Assembly: GCA_036971615.1 (NCBI GenBank)
Contig: JAYKKR010000039.1
Coordinates: 62,001-126,000, forward strand
From: Amyloporia xantha
Taxonomy: Eukaryota > Basidiomycota > Agaricomycetes > Polyporales > Adustoporiaceae
DNA length: 64,000 bases
Direction of reading: 5' to 3'
The notes below the pieces were generated by a model. The model did not search any database and had not been told where the DNA came from. It saw nothing but the letters and a program-made list of their open reading frames with translations. The position numbers were made by a program, and so were the translations under genes. Below, piece after piece: positions 34,496 through 46,572 of the stretch. The number at the start of each line of letters is the position of its first letter. Within the stretch, counting starts at the first letter, position 1.

Positions 34496-36509
34496 ATGTA
34501 CTTCCCCGACGCTGCAACAGACGGCGCAAGAGCACGTTCACCGACCACCCACTCACCCACCACGGGCACCGTCCGCACCCGCCCGCCACTCCCGCACGGC
34601 CCTCGCGGCCCTAAGCCCGCATCGAAGAGCGCGATGCCCCTCGATATGTGCAATCGCCTCGACGAGGCGACCCCGGCCTATTCCAGTCTGCGCTCGTCGT
34701 CCGCATGGTCGCCCTCCTCCTCCGCCTTCCCCCTCTCCCATGAGACCTGGTCAGACTCGGGCTCGTCGCACTCGCGGCGTAACACGGTCAGTCGAGCCAT
34801 CCAGACGTCCGTGGGAGAGACCGCGGCCCCGCCCACGTCGCATTCCGCTTCGCCCGCCGTTACGCTCATCAAGAAGAACCCGACGCTGAGCCCCCCGCCC
34901 CCGCTCAACTTCGACTCGGTGCCCGTGCCCTGGCGGGGGATGACACTCGAGGCTGCGCAGTGGAGCCTGACATCGGAGCAGCTCCAGGAGATCGTCTCGA
35001 CTGCAATCCGGACGTCGGCAGAGGAGTCCTTCATCCGCCTCGTCCCTCTCCAGGCCTTCGACGGTGAGATGACGGAGGAGCTCGAGCGCCTCGAATCGGT
35101 GAGCCACATCGTGTTCCGCGCTGCGATAGTACCTGACTATCCTCATGGCTCTCGTAGCTCAAGGCCACCACCCAGGCACAGTACCGCTTCAATATGCATC
35201 GGCGCATGATGCTCTTGCAGTCCCTGAACGCCCTCTCCTTTTCCCGGGCGTCAGATGGAAGTGACGGAGAAGCGCTTGCGAACCTGACGACCCAGCTCGC
35301 CGACATAACAGTGGCTTGCGATCGGCTCATGGAGACGCTCCTTGTGATCGCCGACCAGCGGGCGCAAATCCAGCGACTGCAAGACGTCCATATTGCTTCT
35401 GCCCTCGCGATGGCGCTCCGGAAGCTCAACGGGTCGTATGGTCGGCGCGCACAGGAGCTGCAGGACGCACGGCAGAAGATCGACCAGCTGCAGGCGGAGC
35501 TGGAGGATGCTTGGCAGGCGGCGGATGAGTTAGCGCAGGAGATGGACGCGCTAGACAGCTTCGAGTTCGACTACGAGGACGAGCAGTACGAGGACGCGAG
35601 CGCTGTCGTGGGGGAGACCTTTACAGAGCGCAGCGTGCAGCTGGCGGAGGTCATGGGGATCACAGGCAAGGCGGTGGCGGTGGAGGCGCGGTATACTAAC
35701 TTGCCAGGGGTGGTCAGGCGCAGGTCGCTGATCGTGCAAGCAGGGTATCCGCAGCGAGAAGACGCAGCGTGCGTACCTCCAAGGCGAGCTTGAGGCTTCC
35801 GCGATCGCCATTAAGTCCTGGGCCTGCAGAACCGTCTCCAACGATGCTCCAACGGGTTCGGAGTCTTAGCAAGAGCAGACGGCGGCCATCCGTGAATACC
35901 GGAGGCGAAGTCCCGCAAGTGCCTACTATCCAGGTTGACCCAGGGCCGTACAAGGGCGGCTCGTTCTTAGAGCTGACGGAGACGCGACCTGCATCTCCGG
36001 CGTCCGCTCCCCTCGACACTCCCCTCCGCTGCCGCCACTACTGACCGCGGATTCTCGGTCCAAGAGACAAACCCTCGGTGAGCCTGTTTTACCATGCAGT
36101 CGTGTCCTCCGCTGACGAGTTCGCAGAGGTACCGATGCTGTCTCCGAATCCGTCCCTCGCCTCACCAGGCTTTGACCGTACCATCATTCCACCTCTCGCC
36201 ATGCCCGGCGCCAAGGACGATTCATACTATCCCACTGAGCGCGAGCGCCAGCTATCATCTCGGCGCGTCCAGTCGTTGCAACCGCGCTCCCGCACGGATC
36301 CCTTTCCAGAAACACTTACCAGCGCGCTCCGACGCACACACTCGGATCATCGAAAACCGGACTGGTCTAACCCAGAGAAGCTCAAGTCCAAAGCGAAGAG
36401 ATACTCGGTGCCTTTGCGTGCCGACATTGAGTTGTCGCCATCCGGGCAGGAGGTGATCGAGTCCCGCGGGCGTTTCTCGATGCATATCACCACTGATGCG
36501 AAAACATAA
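34496..36509 (+). CDS. Coiled-coil protein, possibly Uds1-like (up-regulated during septation)
   Basis: Exons 34496-35098, 35158-35649, 35718-35947, about 35971-36077 and 36127-36509 give about 604 residues. The first 150 residues are Ser/Pro/Arg-rich and disordered. Residues about 165-240 are helical (WSLTSEQLQEIVSTAIRTS, MTEELERLES, FNMHRRMMLLQSLNAL) and call to mind the Uds1 domain of fungal septation proteins, a weak match from memory. A long coiled coil follows, then an acidic FDYEDEQYED patch and a basic Ser-rich tail (RSLSKSRRRPS). The intron 35650-35717 has a textbook TACTAAC branch site. Between the third and last parts the frame changes near 35948-35970. This needs either a 23 nt intron, which is implausibly short, or an indel; the exon limits there are tentative. 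Confidence 0.7.
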
Positions 36510-37668
36510 TCATTGATATCTCCCCGATGCCCTGTTTACGTTAATTTACTGCATGTGAGTCCGGTATCGCGGTCCTGCGACATCTGCTGACATACCTTGC
36601 ATGGCGGCAGATTCATTAATGGCGTTTCCGTCCTGCGGATAGCATAGCTCGGATATCCTAATAGCTTGCTGCAGTCTGTATTCTGTTTTCCTACCTCGGA
36701 GCTGGGTGATTATGGTGTTTGTGAGCAGGACAGTTTAACAGTATCATTAAGCATTATAAGCATTATCGGATTGGCTCAATTGTATTGCGTTGTGATGTGT
36801 AGAACTCGTGTCAAACACACCGATACCTTTATCCTGTCGCTTTCGAGATTAGGTATGTATATTCGCAGCATTGGCTTGGCTGAGCGGAATGCGTGTTGTG
36901 ACGCGCAATTTTTGATTGCCTTCGGCAGAACATGCAGAGAGACGATGTTTCGCTCTGGCAGAGAGAATTGAACTTTTCCTGATGTTTGTGGCCGGTGTCG
37001 GATTTGAACCCACTGGCACGTAGACGGTTTGGGGGGGAGATGTGAAGGACCATTCGGAGGCTCAAACACCTCTTATATAGTAGCAGAGCCCATCAACTGC
37101 GATGAGGTCACCGATCGAGTCTACTCACTGTCACGAACTGACATGGAATAAACAAGAATCACTAAAATAAGAAGGTGGGATACCTGGATTAGAAATGCAA
37201 GTCCGGCCGGAAATGTCTAACTTATGACTGCCGCTGGGAACTGGATCGTGTGTGGAAATCCTGCCCTCGCTACTGGAAATAAGTGTTATTTGGCCGAAGT
37301 TTTTGCCTGTACTTGTGCATATCCTCTGGCACTGCGTTCATTTCGATTCAGCATAGACATATTGTACATCATCGATCTCTCCCCAGTTTCGACTCTACAT
37401 CAACTTACGGCGATAAGATGAAAAATGAGCGGCTCTCGGACTCCAGATATCAAACAGGCCCTTCAGGAGAGTACGGCTACCTTCGGGTTCCAGCATGATT
37501 TCTGTCCACCAAGCGATCCACCAAGCAATACCTCCCAACCTGATCATGGAATAGTGACATGTACAGCTGGCAAACCAAGCTGTCGTGATTCAGACGACTC
37601 TGTGCTTCTCTGGCTTCTCTGGCAGCTCACTTCATCTGAAGGATAACCTGTAGAGGCAGCGATCAGTG
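36510..37668. other. Convergent intergenic gap
   Basis: About 1.2 kb between two genes that end toward each other. It includes a tRNA-like 3' half at about 36989-37030 on the minus strand, which I rejected as an RNA gene. Nothing else supportable. Confidence 0.4.
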
Positions 37669-38694
37669 CTACGTTCGGGACGATAAGGAGGCAATGTCGT
37701 TGTCGAGCACCTTGGCTACTGCCGTATCCACTGCAGCAGCATACACAGCGATGAATGCGCGCAGGTCGGCAGCGGCGTCCAATCTGCAAACTCCACATGT
37801 GGATGCTTCGAGCAAGGCTTGATCCCGTTCGGCCAAGGCCTCAATCAAGGCCTTTCCGCACGGCGTTTCGTCGGTTATCGTCTTCAGTTTGGTAATGTAG
37901 CTCCCCCACCAAACCCGTTGAAACACATTTTTTTGATCCGCCCCGATCTTTATCCCACCGGTCGCTGGGCAATTGGAATGTTGTCCATAAGCTTGTCCGT
38001 AATGGAAGTTGTTTTGCTGGAAGAAGATCCAATTCCGACTGGGTATCCATTCAAATGCAAGGCTGCCAGACACGAGGGCTGCAGCTGCAATGCTACATTG
38101 CTTGCGGTAGTCCAGAAGGCGGTAATATGCTCCCGCCGTGATTTCTTCGAGCTCTGGGGCATAGACGTACTGTATGGGTTGAGCTAGAGAACACAACGCA
38201 GCCAGCCGCACCTCCTCCTCGAAGTTATGTCGCAAGGATATTGCATAGATACGAAGGGGCATGCCGGCCTCATTGACAAGACTCCGTATCGGAGTCCTCA
38301 CGGCCTGCACCACGTCATCCATACTGTATTTCAGCGCAGCGTCCAACACTGGGCGTAACTCGACAAGGTCGCGGAGAGAGGGGGACGGCAACGGATAGCA
38401 GAGCCGCAACAATTTGTCAAGGATCGCACTATCTTCATCCATCTGCACGACGGGCAGGTTGTCTCTGACCTCAGAGACATCGCCATCGTCTCTAATATCT
38501 CCATTCCTCGGCTGGGGCAGCCCAAACATTGTCTCGAAGACAGGGGAGGCTTCCGCGAGGATAGACTTCCTGACGCGAAAGTCTACCCTATCCAACGAGC
38601 GTAGAATCACGTCTGCCGTAGCTTTATTGAAAGGTGGAGATGCATCACGGATCTTCTGCGTATGATCAGAAGATGGGTCGCTCGTCGGGGTCAT
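37669..38694 (-). CDS. BTB/POZ domain protein
   Basis: A single frame of 341 residues from the ATG at 38694; the frame is open further upstream, so a short upstream exon cannot be excluded. Residues about 20-140 form a BTB/POZ domain of the expanded mushroom type: FNKATADVILRSLDRVDFRV, RKSILAEASPVFETMFGLPQ, then LDKLLRLCYPLPSP. The C-terminal half follows the usual pattern of this family (LRIYAISLRHNFEEEVRLAA, then Trp-Trp and Pro-Cys-Gly positions). BTB proteins dimerise, and some act as Cullin-3 adaptors; the mushroom expansions have no proven role. A related but more divergent gene is at 49553. It marks the edge between the gene-dense and the sparse part of the window. Confidence 0.82.
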   Translation of the reverse strand: MTPTSDPSSDHTQKIRDASPPFNKATADVILRSLDRVDFRVRKSILAEASPVFETMFGLPQPRNGDIRDDGDVSEVRDNLPVVQMDEDSAILDKLLRLCYPLPSPSLRDLVELRPVLDAALKYSMDDVVQAVRTPIRSLVNEAGMPLRIYAISLRHNFEEEVRLAALCSLAQPIQYVYAPELEEITAGAYYRLLDYRKQCSIAAAALVSGSLAFEWIPSRNWIFFQQNNFHYGQAYGQHSNCPATGGIKIGADQKNVFQRVWWGSYITKLKTITDETPCGKALIEALAERDQALLEASTCGVCRLDAAADLRAFIAVYAAAVDTAVAKVLDNDIASLSSRT

Positions 38695-40796
38695 AATTGA
38701 ACTGGAAGTTCCTGCCACTGCTAACGACGTTGTATTGGTATTATCAGTGAGCCATACCCTCCACCGTGACGAGAAAGAAGACGTACTACTGGACGGGATA
38801 AGAGGGTAAAGATGGGGGAAAGAGGTTTGTACCTGATAACAACGATACCATCCCCAGCGTGATATAAAAATCGCATTATAGTGCACAAACATTGGTTCTG
38901 TGGGTCCCTTCGATCAAGGCATGGTCACTTCGTAATCAAATTGATCACATATGGAATGGCAAGAGTTTCATCGGCTGTCTCACCTGAGACATGTCTCTCA
39001 AATACCTTCTAAATAGCGAACACGCACGGTAAGGCGTATGCGATATATGCATAAGTTCCCACCGGCAACACTCGCCTCGCAGAAATTGCAAACCCTCGCT
39101 GCTTACTTTCGGTAATGCCAGTCCCCAGCGCCGAGGCATGTATGAGGCCAATGACCTGCCGTTGACACTCAAGAGATGCCGCTATTCCGTGGACGTAAAC
39201 ATCGGCTAAAAAGGATCCAAGCCACTCCGTATTCCGCATAAAAAGGTAGCTTCTTGTCAGAGTTAACAGCAGTATCGCCTTTCTATATTCCCCTCAAAGA
39301 TGCTGAATGTGTGTTCCTCACGTGCGATAAGCCTTTCAATATCAATTCTAGAATGAATTCGTCCCAACAGGACTGCGATTAGATCTCGACACTCCCGCCA
39401 AGATGAACACGAGGTGTAGGCGTGCACTCACCAGCTGTTCAGCGATTTATCTGAGTTGAGCCATGAGTTGGCGTCGCTTCGGTAGTTTCATTACGCAGTG
39501 CCAAAGGTCTTCTGTCTAGTGTCAATGGAATAAAACGATTCACCGACCGCACAGCCTCTGTCTTATCTAATAGCTTTTGGGGAACACAAGCAGCAACTGG
39601 TCTGAGCAAGACTGATATTTCGTGCTAGAAGAGCTGGACCATGATCCAGGGTACATAGGTCGATTATACAATTCGCAATTTCGCATGAACCCATTTTATT
39701 TGGCTTTGTTTATCTTCACCCCTCCGTTTAAATTCCATGATTTTGGGCCAGTCATCTTCGATTTATATTGTCTCTTCTATCTCATTCCAATAGTCACCCT
39801 AGTCTCGTTCCCACGACCTCCTGGAGGATGGGCTTCGTGCGCACCCTCCAGACACTGGGGGCAATGAAAGATGTTCGTGCTCCGAAAAGGCATGTAAACA
39901 TGGGCAGAGCAGGTTAAATTTCCGGCCAAAATGCTCGGTCGCCTGATATTGTAAATGGAGCTCGCTGATTGGCTGAAGACCCAGGAGCATTGTATGTTTT
40001 CGTAGCATGTCCGGCGCTCAGCATATTTAACCAGTTCGGACTGCATTCAATGAATGTGCGGAGTCCGAACATTCATTCTTGCCCCCAGTGAGAAGGTCTG
40101 GTGCATTTCGTGCTCAGCATGTAGATATGTGACAATCAGTCACATCACGTGCATTTGACTAATGGGCAACTTGTAAGATGGTCCCGGCAAACGCAGGCTT
40201 TGTGTCCTTTGTGCATCCTGGTTGTTACTACATTGACGGTAGTCGGTCCATTCGCGCTTCTTCTCATGTTCGCGATGCCTTTTTACAAGATAATTGTGTA
40301 CCTAAAATTAGAACCCAGCTGTGGCGGTGGCTGACCGAGCGAGCGCAGCGAGGGGTGGTGGTGCAGAGGAGCCCTGTTGCATCAGGAAAAACGCTCCGGG
40401 ATAATGATGTAGTAAAAACCATAATTAGATATAATTGGACTTCATTATCTCATTACTCATATTACACATCATTAGACCAAACTAGCGGTCCCCCCGGCGT
40501 ACGTGGTGTAATTATGCGGCATTTTGAGTAATTTGCTGTATTCCGGAGTTGCCCAAACTATTGAGCAGTGCTTTCTATAAATTATTCACGCATTATGAGA
40601 TGGAGCAGACGATTTTATTGCTTGACAATATGATCTAATTACATACTACGCAAAGTAGCTACACTAACATCGGGCTACTACAGGCCCATCTAACCCTCAC
40701 CCTTGATGTCGACATTTGCACCCGGTGCAACAGATATCATTTTCGACGTTATTGGTATTTTCCTAAGAGAACATGATCAACACAATATCAACAACG
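38695..40796. other. AT-rich gap with a MITE-like element
   Basis: About 2.1 kb without a supportable gene. Contains the inverted-repeat element at 39853-40090. Confidence 0.45.
39853..40090. mobile_element. MITE-like inverted-repeat element
   Basis: The sequence CACTGGGGGCAA starts at 39853 and its reverse complement TTGCCCCCAGTG ends at 40090. The match extends imperfectly for about 32 bp inward (GATGTTCG and GCTCCG blocks are shared). Length is about 238 bp and there is no coding capacity, as in a MITE. The trinucleotide AGA flanks both ends, but this is too short to be sure of a target duplication. Confidence 0.55.
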
Positions 40797-41202
40797 CTAA
40801 CCACGAGACACACACCGGACAGCCCAATCGATCATGAGCAGTGCACGCATCCACGGGCTCACCTGCTCACTCCAGTACATGCTGCGCCACGCATACATCG
40901 CCACGAGCCCGCTCATGAAGCTGATCTTGCCCAGGTCAAAGACCGCCACATTCCCGATATACCCAGTGTTTCATAAAGAGAGTTCAGCGAGGATTCTGGG
41001 GATAGATCATAGAAAATGACAGGGGACAGAATAACACGCACATGAGCAAGCCCAAGTGCAGGTACTTGAACGGCCCTGAGACAGCCTCGTCCGCGCCGGG
41101 CCTGAACACGATCCCATTGTCGATGAGCACCTCGCGCTGCTTCGCCAGCTTCGTGAGCTTCCGCCCGAGGTACTTGCCCTGTTGCGACACAACTTGCGCG
41201 GT
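40797..41202 (-). pseudogene. 3' relic of an alternative (type II) NADH:ubiquinone oxidoreductase
   Basis: Reading the minus strand from 41202, the frame gives TAQVVSQQGKYLGRKLTKLA, then GPFKYLHLGLL. After an interrupted junction it resumes at about 40955 with YIGNVAVFDLGKISF, then MYAWRSMYWSEQVSPWMRAL and LLMIDWAV before a stop at 40797. These are the C-terminal landmarks of fungal NDH-2 enzymes: the AQV-x-SQQG-x-YL helix, the GPF-x-Y-x-H-x-G-x-L-AYIG block and the membrane-anchoring amphipathic end. The N-terminal two thirds, with both dinucleotide-binding GxGxxG folds, are absent upstream. The junction before YIGN lacks an AG acceptor. Both facts mark it as a truncated, decayed copy. A working copy should exist elsewhere in the genome. 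Confidence 0.72.
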
Positions 41203-43194
41203 CTGTGTCCGGGTGGCAAGCCAGCAAGCCAGTGCTGGCTGCCTGGCACGAGAGACGATCAGCGGGGAAACACTAGAGCAGAGGAAGAATTCATACGTAC
41301 ATGCGCCTGATAGTGTCAGCTTGCACACAACGTATGATACAACAGCAGCTGGGGCTTCTACTAATGTGCTCAAGCCATCCATTGATAGGCCTGCACTCTA
41401 CGGGCCACAATTAGCCAGACAACAAGAAACCCTAGTAGTCACGGCTGATGACAACAGCCTGTGCTTTGCAGGTAGAGTAGCGACACACCTAGGTATCAAG
41501 TGAAGGCTGCCGTGTTGACAGGGAAGGAGGGAGGAGACGATCGGGGCCGCGCTGGCCTTGCGCGCCCGAGTGAAGAGCCAATGGTGACAGGGTGCCATTC
41601 CGCACCCGCGACGGGCAGTCACGGCGAAACGCAATTGCTGAGACGTGTCGAAGTTGTCGCAGTCGTCATCGCGAAAGGGCGGAAAGCAAAGACATCATCA
41701 TTCCTGAGCGTTCAAATCCTGACGTGGCAAACATTTCACGTGCCACCGGCAGCTTCTGGACATCACGTGCCACCACATCTGCGCGATTTCGACAAGTCCC
41801 AAATGCTGCTCTAGGGAGGAATCAAGACTACACTTTGAAGCTTTATCTCTCTCACTGTTGTGATCTTAAATGATTCTGATACAGTTCAGTTGCTGATTTG
41901 TTTGTACATGGGCCAATTTGTGTTAAAACACCTCTTGATGATTTCAGCAATAATATCTCAATATTCTGACATTTTATGTGGAATTACTTCACTTCTGGAG
42001 ACAACAATACAAGATAGATATTGTCGTATCTTGACAATTATCATCAGATGTGATTCAACCGGCTTATTAGAAGCTGTATTCAGAAGAAGACAAGCGCAAA
42101 TGATCAAAATATGGTTTAGTATAAATTAGTCATGTTTATTTTTTATTATCTCCATTATTCCAATTCTACATAATTTCGGCATCATTCATACTTATTACTA
42201 CGGGGGGTTTTTCCTGATGTGAACGTCTGGGTTCGAGACTATAGCCACCCATGACTCTTGCGGCTAGAGCAAAGCAGAACCGTCTGCATATATATTTACT
42301 AACTGAGACTAAGGAGTATAGATTGGCGCTACCAGACAGCTATGTAGATAAGATAACACTGCAAAAAATTGACCGTTTCGCAGGCATGGAAAAGGGTATA
42401 ACAGGCGTGTGAAAGGGTTTACTTGAAGAACCATTTCGCGCAACTTGAAATTGTGTGAAACGTTATCATCTCGAAAGCTTTGGGAGATTCACAAAATTAA
42501 AATTTGATCTGCTAGATAAGGTTACCTAAAGGACAACGGATTGAAACATTTACTGATAGATCAATGACTTCATTTATAATAACATCTTATCATTAAGATA
42601 TTCACGGACTTCACGTCTTGCAGAATGGTCATCAACTTCGGCGAATCTAATAGTGTATTGCATCTCGCTGGAAACTAGCTGCGTATTTAAATTATTCCTC
42701 ACAGAGAAAGGCATCCTGAAGCCTGGCATTTCTGAGGATCCGGGAAAGCTTCTACTTGCACCAATTCTGTAAGGACAAGTAACAGTGATCTTATTGCTAG
42801 CATATCATATCAGCACTGAACCGCATTTCTTTCACAGAAATGCTAAGCATTGCGTTTTGCATTGACGGCCGGATACCTACCAGAAAGAGATATTGGAATG
42901 TAGATGTCGATTGACATAGGGTGGAAGGTTACTAAAAACCCTATTCCAAAATCGAACCCTTCCACTTCCCGAGAAACGGTACGTCATCTAAGGACAGGAA
43001 AGTATTAGGAAAGGCTGACACAACAATCTCATTTCTTTTGGATATCCGATAAGTGCAAAAGAAAACCCAAACAAGACGTGAAAGGGTAATCAAATGTTCA
43101 ATTATATGTGCTTGGCAAAGGCTAAGCTATTTATGTCTACTACAGGCGATCGAAAGGATGATCGATAGCATGCCAAAGGAGTGCGGCAAACGTT
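41203..43194. other. AT-rich gap
   Basis: About 2 kb, most AT-rich at 41870-42700. Short chance frames only. It may be old decayed mobile DNA, but I can identify none. Confidence 0.4.
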
Positions 43195-43563
43195 ATGTTT
43201 TCTACCAAGGGATACGGATTCAATTCTCTGCTTTATCCATATGAAATCCAACAAGCCAGCAGAGACCCCGTGCACTGTGAGTTTGAATCGGCCATCGGGT
43301 CTGTATATACTTTCCAGCCGCCAGGCTCGACTAATAGTCACTGGTCACGACAAAGTGACGACCCCATACCGAACGAGATAACCTTGTTGCTGTCCCTCGC
43401 ACAGGATCCTCCCTGCACCATAGCACTTTCTGTTCGACACGGCCGCCCATCTCTTTCAATTCACCTAGCAGCAGTGTCCGCTACAGCTGTCGCAATCCTC
43501 CCTCGAGTTGAGTCTTCCGGCTATCATGTTGTCTCGAGAGGCGAGTCGATGATGAACTTGTGA
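43195..43563 (+). CDS. Hypothetical protein, uncertain
   Basis: An ATG-initiated frame of 122 residues with protein-like composition (SSLLYPYE-like start, a PPGSTNSHWSRQSDDPIPNE stretch, then LLLSLAQDPPCTIALSV). A second frame with an acidic Ser-rich stretch (SSSDDDAISPATLL) continues at about 43562-43790, but I cannot join the two by a good intron. It may be part of a multi-exon gene or a decaying one. I do not recognise it. Confidence 0.3.
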   Translation: MFSTKGYGFNSLLYPYEIQQASRDPVHCEFESAIGSVYTFQPPGSTNSHWSRQSDDPIPNEITLLLSLAQDPPCTIALSVRHGRPSLSIHLAAVSATAVAILPRVESSGYHVVSRGESMMNL

Positions 43564-45335
43564 TGGCCACCCGTCCAGCTCCGACGACGATGCGATTTCC
43601 CCAGCTACACTCTTAACACCCGAGCCCTTGACCAACATCGCCTTTGATGAGCCGATGAGCACCCTAATTACTGCCAGCACCTGTGCATGTGTTCCCACTC
43701 AAAGCTCGGTCACGAACAGGTGGCTCAGCTCAATCCCGATGTCTGCGTGTAGAGTACTGTCCACGGCTACAGGGCTCGATACGGACATGTAGTATTCGGT
43801 TGGGCAATTTTAGATGGATGGAAAGATTAACCTGTGAGTAGACAATGTCCCTTTCGCGTGGAATGTCGATCACGGCAGATGTGGGACCCATTTAGTCGGA
43901 GATATCATGTTGATAGTCGCAGATGTTTGTAGTTCGGTGACGGACGAGGACTGCACAGCGCCGTGTATGCATCCCTTGGATAAGTGAGTCTTTTCCCAGC
44001 GCCCCTCAAATACGACTTTAACTCTTTGGTTCTTCAAGGAAGTCAGGGAGGACACTCTAGGTCATTGACTTGAGTGTGCTCGTTTATGTTCGCAAGACGT
44101 AGTAGTGGAGGAGCCGAGACGGTGTCCGGCATAACACGCTTGCAGCAATCTGCACACGATGGTCAGTGAGGTAGAGGCTGTGAAACTAGCCCTGATACAG
44201 TTCTGGTTAAGAGCCGTCTGCCAGATTTCTACATAGGAAAATTCGAATATCAGGTTCAGAACAATGTGTGAATACAGGGCTGGAGATTATTCTGGCTCTC
44301 GGGGAGTTTGAGATGCAATTCCATAAGATACATGCAAGTGTTATATCCTATTCCCATTAATCATCCCCCCCCCTGCGCCCATTTTGCACTCCCACTTCTC
44401 ATAAATTGATCATGATTCGTAAGTTCGATAAACGAACGATGAGCATTCCCTGCAGCTGTAATTGTAACGCTTGCTGAGTAAATCATCAAAAACGAATTGG
44501 TTGCTCACATGCCTGACCGTGGTCTGTTTAGACCGCACGTGGTCTTTAGACGAGGATGCAAGACGTGTTGGTGCTACTCCCGTTAAATGTTTCGTAATTG
44601 TCGAAGGTACGTTCGGGCATATGCTGGGACTCATCGGCAGGGACTGGGTTGGTAATAATGAGGAGCGTATCCATTCCTTCCGTGTTCGGGGTTTATTGAT
44701 GGTTCGTCGTTGAGAAGGATGTGGGATCACAGTGCTGAGACTGCATATGTTTTATACCGTACGCGTGTCAAGCCCAGAAGCAAAATCAAGAACGTTAACG
44801 TTTAGATCCATAGTCTATATGAAGGAATGGGACCTGAATGCAGCACATGAACATCAAGAAATAACTACATACTTCGAGCTTGTGCAGCGCGGACTCGGAT
44901 GGCTTCGCACGGTCGTACATGACTCGAAAAATCTAGTATGTGAACAAGCACGAGCGTCAGCCTACTAGAGGGACTCGGGACAAAAGCGATTGGTCGTTCT
45001 TCTTTTGTACCACACTTACTATGTGTAAAAACTAGCGCCAGGAGCTCGCAGCCTCAGGAAGATATCTTGTCGTGGTTGGCAAACTTCATCTTCTTGCTCA
45101 GGCCCGATCATTCGCTGTCCGAGTTCGTAACTCCAGGCTTGATTGGGCACTGGCCAAATGCGTCGTATAATGGTGACCGGGCGTCGGCACCGGCACAAGC
45201 TCTACAGTTGCACCATGGATTCCTAATGCGTCCGCCTGACAGGCTCACAAGAGGCAGGGGCCTCGCAGATATTTATGGACCCCAGGGAAGATCCTGCTAT
45301 TGGTGTATCCTACCCTCAGTATACACGCCGACTTG
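43564..45335. other. Gap with unassigned short frames
   Basis: Plus-strand frames at 44471-44713 and 44732-44968 read fairly protein-like but have no joining splice sites that I trust. They could be upstream exons of the gene at 45336 or remnants of another. Confidence 0.3.
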
Positions 45336-46572
45336 ATGTCAATGCAAGCAACAACCTTAGGCACTGATAACGCCAATACCGTATCGGATTCATTGTACGA
45401 CGTGGTAGCTATGGCGCTGCCTTCTCTCGTGAGTCTTATGCCGATATTCATGCCTATGGTTCATGAGTGATGACTGACTGTTTGAAGCCTGGAATGGGTC
45501 AAGATGAAGAGTGTACTGTGGTGAACAAACAGATTGAGGACGCGGAGCCAGTATCCCACAACAGACCTATCAAGGACGAGGGGCTGATCGATCACAAGTC
45601 TACTGACCCGTGTTTTCAAGAAAACGTAGGGGTGGCCCTCCGCAACGAACCTATCAAGGACAACGCGGTGACGACCGTCCAGAAATTTACTGCCGAACAT
45701 ATCCAGAGCGGAGAAGCGTCAACCCATAAGGACGGAGGGGAAACCGTTGGGGAGCCTGATAATCAGTGTATTCAGGACAGTCTGACGAACCGCAGTAGCA
45801 GCCAGCCCGAATTTACGGTTCGTTATCCCGCCATTACTCGCTCGTTAGCCTACTCATCTACATGCGCAATGACTCCCCTATAGATCCTGCAACAAGACGA
45901 GACGTCACAGCTCTCCAGAGGCTATGCGGTATGTCACATCAATATCGTACTAGTGATCAACAAACGTGATGTTTCTGACGCTCATAGGGTACGCCGCCAA
46001 GCAACGGTCAAACCTCCGATCGTCAAGTAGTGCATCGTGGAACGCAGGCACCTCAGTATTCTCCTGAAAGTGTGTATCGTCAACTTGATCATGTTCTGTC
46101 TCATGTGGACTTAGGTGACATTTGTAGGGTCGTATGTCACTTACGTCAAAGGTGGGCATAGCACTGTGATTGTTGAAATGGCTGATGGGGTATGTACATA
46201 TGAAATGTTCAACTACCGGGAGCTGATCTCCTATGTTTTTATCAGGCGACCTGCACTGTGCGCAGTCTTGTGCGCCAATCTGATGAAAGTCCAATTCAGA
46301 TCCTTTATAGTGCACCGGCACATCTCATACCACAGGACCACATTCACTCCGAACCAAAGGTCATCCAACTTAATGGGAACGATCAATACCAGAGTGGCGG
46401 GATATTCGAACATGCGTTTTCCTCAGGGGTCCAGTGGGTGCGCAACAAGTGCAGGGGTCGTGTAGACCTAGGCATATCTAAGACAGAGTTCGTATGTATG
46501 GCTTCTGTTCTCGTTGGTGCTGCCATGCTGTGCGCTAGCGTGCGCACGTGCTATATCGCAGTAGATAACTGA
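45336..46572 (+). CDS. Lineage-specific protein with C-terminal membrane tail
   Basis: Six exons (45336-45428, 45488-45817, 45884-45928, 45988-46069, 46128-46189, 46246-46572) join in one frame to 312 residues; donors are GTGAGT, GTTCGT, GTATGT, GTGTGT and GTATGT. The family is unknown to me. There is no signal peptide. The N-terminal two thirds are acidic and polar, with a near-repeat PIKDEG / PIKDNA. The C-terminal third is more ordered (SYVTYVKGGHSTVIVEMADG, then a segment EPKVIQLNGNDQYQSGGIFE). One hydrophobic helix (FVCMASVLVGAAMLCASV) lies about 10 residues from the end, as in tail-anchored proteins, so most of the protein should face the cytosol. It may be the counterpart of the similarly built genes at 54486 and 60007. 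Confidence 0.6.

Noticed and set aside
36985..37065. tRNA-like 3' half on the minus strand (GGTTCAAATCC T-loop and an ACCGGCC end)
   Set aside because: No matching 5' acceptor strand, D arm or anticodon arm could be found within tRNA distance, and one T-stem pair is wrong. At best a remnant or chance.
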